The notes beneath the pieces were generated by a model. The model searched no databases. It was not told where the DNA came from and saw only the letters and a list, made by a program, of their open reading frames with translations. A stretch of DNA of 64,000 nucleotides from Globodera rostochiensis (taxonomy: Eukaryota; Nematoda; Chromadorea; Rhabditida; Heteroderidae). This document shows positions 61,301-64,000 of the stretch, one piece after another; the first letter of the stretch is position 1; the number at the start of each line of letters is the position of its first letter. The stretch lies in NCBI GenBank assembly GCA_018350325.1, contig JAEVLN010000010.1:1302001-1366000 (forward strand), in the 5' to 3' direction. The position numbers and the translations under genes are program-made.

Positions 61301-62233
61301 ACCAAAAGTGGCATTTTATGTGATTTTTTGTTGTTGCTAAATATGCTTCGAAAACCCACCAAAATGCCCATTTTTAATGCATTTTTGTAAAGAATTAGTT
61401 CATAAGTCAAAAATGTCCAAAAAATAAAAGACCAATGTAAAATAAACACTCTTTAAGCCAATTTCATCGAAATTTAATTGCATTAAATAAGCAAATGCAC
61501 ATAAATCACAATCAAAACTCCCAAAACTTGTGAAACAGAAAACTTTTTAACATTAAATATTTCAAATCGCCAAATTTGGAATCTTTTCCAATCACTTTAT
61601 GGCTTGATTAAATAACAATTTTAAAGTACCTACCTACTTTTTAAGCTCCAAAATAGCATTTATTTTCAAAAATTTTGAATTTGTCAACCAAGCTCTGCAT
61701 TATAAAAAATCTGGTCCCGCGTTTCGGTTGTTGGTTGACCCCCCCCCCCCTTATTTAGATGCTCATAATCAACCGGTTTATGTTCTGTCGGGAGTGTGCG
61801 GAGTTCGTTTAGCCCGAGAAGAGGCTTCATCTTGCGCCTTTTCCAAATTATCAGCCGTCGTCGCCGTCGTCGTCGTACTTTTTCACTTCCCCCAAACATT
61901 CGCGCGCTTTATTTATTTATTTTTTGTTCCTAATCATTATCCCAAAATAATATAATTATTTATGTTGGATCCAATGATAAATAGCCATTTTTAATCATTT
62001 GGCACTTTTTTGCCTGTATTTGGTCTAATTTTGGAATCTTTGGTTTAAGTCAATTTGGGAATGGCTCAAAAACAGCTGATTATATGTAAATAAAATCCGC
62101 AAAAATTGTAATTTTTGTTCTAGTTTTGAATTTTACAATTTTTAATCTTCCATTTAAATATAAAAAAATACAAAAATAGCATAATAGCATAATTTATCCC
62201 CGAAAGTTTAAAAGACAAAACATAACAAATCCC
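61300..62233. other. Duplicated spacer between array and copy D
   Basis: Shared with 36.7-37.4 kb, 47.1-47.9 kb and 55.1-55.6 kb. Holds a C10 tract at about 61739-61750 and the empty TA site near 62079. The plus-strand ORF at 61728-61955 and minus-strand ORF at 61684-61899 do not keep a common frame between copies. Confidence 0.6.
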
Positions 62234-62334
62234 ATGAAAGTTTCCCAAAAATTTCGAAAATTTTCTCAACAAAATTCTTTCATCCCATGAAAGTTTCCCA
62301 AAATTCCGTAAATTTCCTCAACAAAATTCTTTCA

Positions 62335-64000
62335 TCAAATCTTTTCAATGCAAAACGTCTTCGCCTTCTCCAACTCATCATTGAGAATCACAAATAAATT
62401 AAAAGCATATTTTTCATCCTTTCTGTCATCGAGTAATCTTTCAAATATTACCAATTTTTCATAATTTTGCTTAATTTCTTCATAATTCTTCAAAGTTTGC
62501 AATTTCGGCATTAACTTTTCCAATTCGAGGCGATAGCAATTACTTTGAACTATCATCATTAATTCACTATCCTTTTTTGTTTCTTGACACTCTTGTACCA
62601 AATCTGTTTATTGAAAAACAGAATAATAAAATAAATTAAAATTTGTTTATTTTATAAGTTAAATTGAATAGAAAACTATTTTTGAGATTTTTTATCCTAT
62701 TATGCAACAAAAAACGTTTTTTTAATAATTTTTTTTTTCAAAAATGGTCAGTGTTTAATGATTAACATACATAAAATTATGCATGTATATTAAACAGGGC
62801 TCGGATTCGTACTTGAAAATCGATCCCCGTAATTACAAAGTTGAAACTGTACTTCAAGAATGTACTTGAAAATCAATATACTTGTACTTGAACTTAATGT
62901 TGAGTTGATCCGAGCCCTGATATTAAATATCAAAACCAACCTGTCAACTGTTTTTTTTGGCCAAAGCGATTAATAAGGCTTTCAAAGTATCCACTTCCAT
63001 TACTCGAACATAAATAAACGTATTTGATCGTTTGTAATGTGATTAATAGTTCTTTAAAATAAAAGGGAATTTATTATTGATATTAATTAATCGAATTGAA
63101 TTGGTCGTTATTTTAAAGATTTTATTGGGATAAATTTAAACGTTTAAAATTTAATACTAGCCTTTGTATGGGTTCCAAATCACATGGACAGCCTCCGCAA
63201 AATGGAGAAAATCTTGATGCTTTTTAATTTGACGGATGACGTCGTTTTTATTACAATATTTGCTATATTCATCCTCCAATTGATGAAATTCACCCAACTT
63301 TTGCTCAAATCCTGTAGAAAACTTGGCTTCTACAAAATAATCACTCCAATTTTGCGGTTCCTTCACACGGTTCATCAATTGCAACATAAAATTTGTCAAG
63401 TTACAAGAATGCTCAACTTTAAAATTCACCTGAAGAGTTTAATTATTAATTTGTATTCCAAAAATTGCTTTATTAAATTACAACAAAAATGATTTCACCT
63501 GGTAATTGCTGGAAATTGCTTCGTATTTTCGGTGAAAGTGAGCAATGACTAAGTCATAAATGGCCGGGTGCTCAATATTAATATAAGGTGTTTGCAAGTT
63601 TAGTGCATCTTCAATTTTTTTCGCCAAATTTAATATGGAAAATGGCGTCAATTCAATTTCCGATAATTTCAAAAGGAAGTTGAAATTTTCTAAAACAACA
63701 AATTACCTATTAATAGTTTATATATTTTTTAATTACGTTTGCTCGTTGCTGAAATGTCCGTATTCAAGCTGATTGCAACAATTTCGCCGGTTGAATGGCC
63801 TAATTTGCCAATGTTATTATTTGAATAAATTGGCAAAATATCAAAGGAATACATTCTAAATGTATAAAATTCATTAAAAATTTAAATATAATTTTACATT
63901 GGCGGCGTTTGGCTTTGATCTTTGCTTGAACATTTATAAGCTGCCAAAAATGCTTGAAGCTCATTTTTCGGGCCAATCATTGCACAAATTCGAACGGCGA
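62335..64000 (-). CDS. Tandem secreted-protein family, copy D (5' end outside the window)
   Basis: Exons on the minus strand: exon 1 from beyond 64000 to 63898, then 63855-63737, 63689-63499, 63429-63162, 63051-62941 and 62603-62335. All visible phases agree; stop TGA. The visible part of exon 1 contains VRICAMIGPKNELQAFLAAY. Exon 3 has the 191-base length of copy B, exons 4 and 6 the lengths of A and C, and exon 5 is 111 bases, so D is a mosaic or a separate lineage. The GC donor at 63161-63160 is kept. The signal peptide should lie a few hundred bases to the right. Confidence 0.84.

Overview
The window looks like nuclear DNA from a nematode, most likely a plant-parasitic cyst or root-knot type. 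The reasons are the very AT-rich non-coding DNA, many short introns (some under 50 bases) in compact multi-exon genes, start codons just behind U-rich AG acceptors (possible spliced-leader sites), and repeated use of GC-AG introns, which have been reported as common in Globodera. The species call is inference. Gene models were built by hand from splice sites and reading phase.

The left part (1-36.5 kb) holds single-copy genes. A minus-strand gene of unknown function (4729 down to 4) starts with a secretion-signal-like exon and runs off the left edge. Five plus-strand genes follow. They are an SLC22/organic-ion transporter (7409-11156, one base away from an open frame), an unknown secreted protein of about 472 aa (13796-15830), a secreted low-complexity Gln/Lys-rich protein of about 917 aa (17903-22575), an unusually large annexin of about 904 aa (23059-30753), and a secreted or membrane protein of about 926 aa with four furin-like polybasic sites (30951-36430). 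The last begins only 197 bases after the annexin stop.

The right part (about 36.6-64 kb) is an array of four tandem paralogues, all on the minus strand (A 38969-41019, B 47991-50161, C 55699-57722, D 62335 to beyond 64000). They encode an unrecognised secreted family of about 490-515 aa with an identical six-exon structure. Every length difference between copies is a multiple of three. Each copy has minisatellites of variable copy number on both sides. The spacers carry decayed protein-kinase-like fragments, a 4.2-kb satellite of 109-bp units, 41-bp arrays, an internally deleted mariner transposase, a fold-back element and a tRNA-like sequence.

Many short hairpin elements with hAT-type ends and 8-bp target duplications are scattered through introns and intergenic DNA. 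One 1.17-kb element flanked by TA can be dated against the empty sites in the paralogous blocks. The most notable points are the annexin, whose five-exon repeat-2/repeat-3 cassette is present three times to give eight annexin repeats, and the secreted gene family with its variable flanks.
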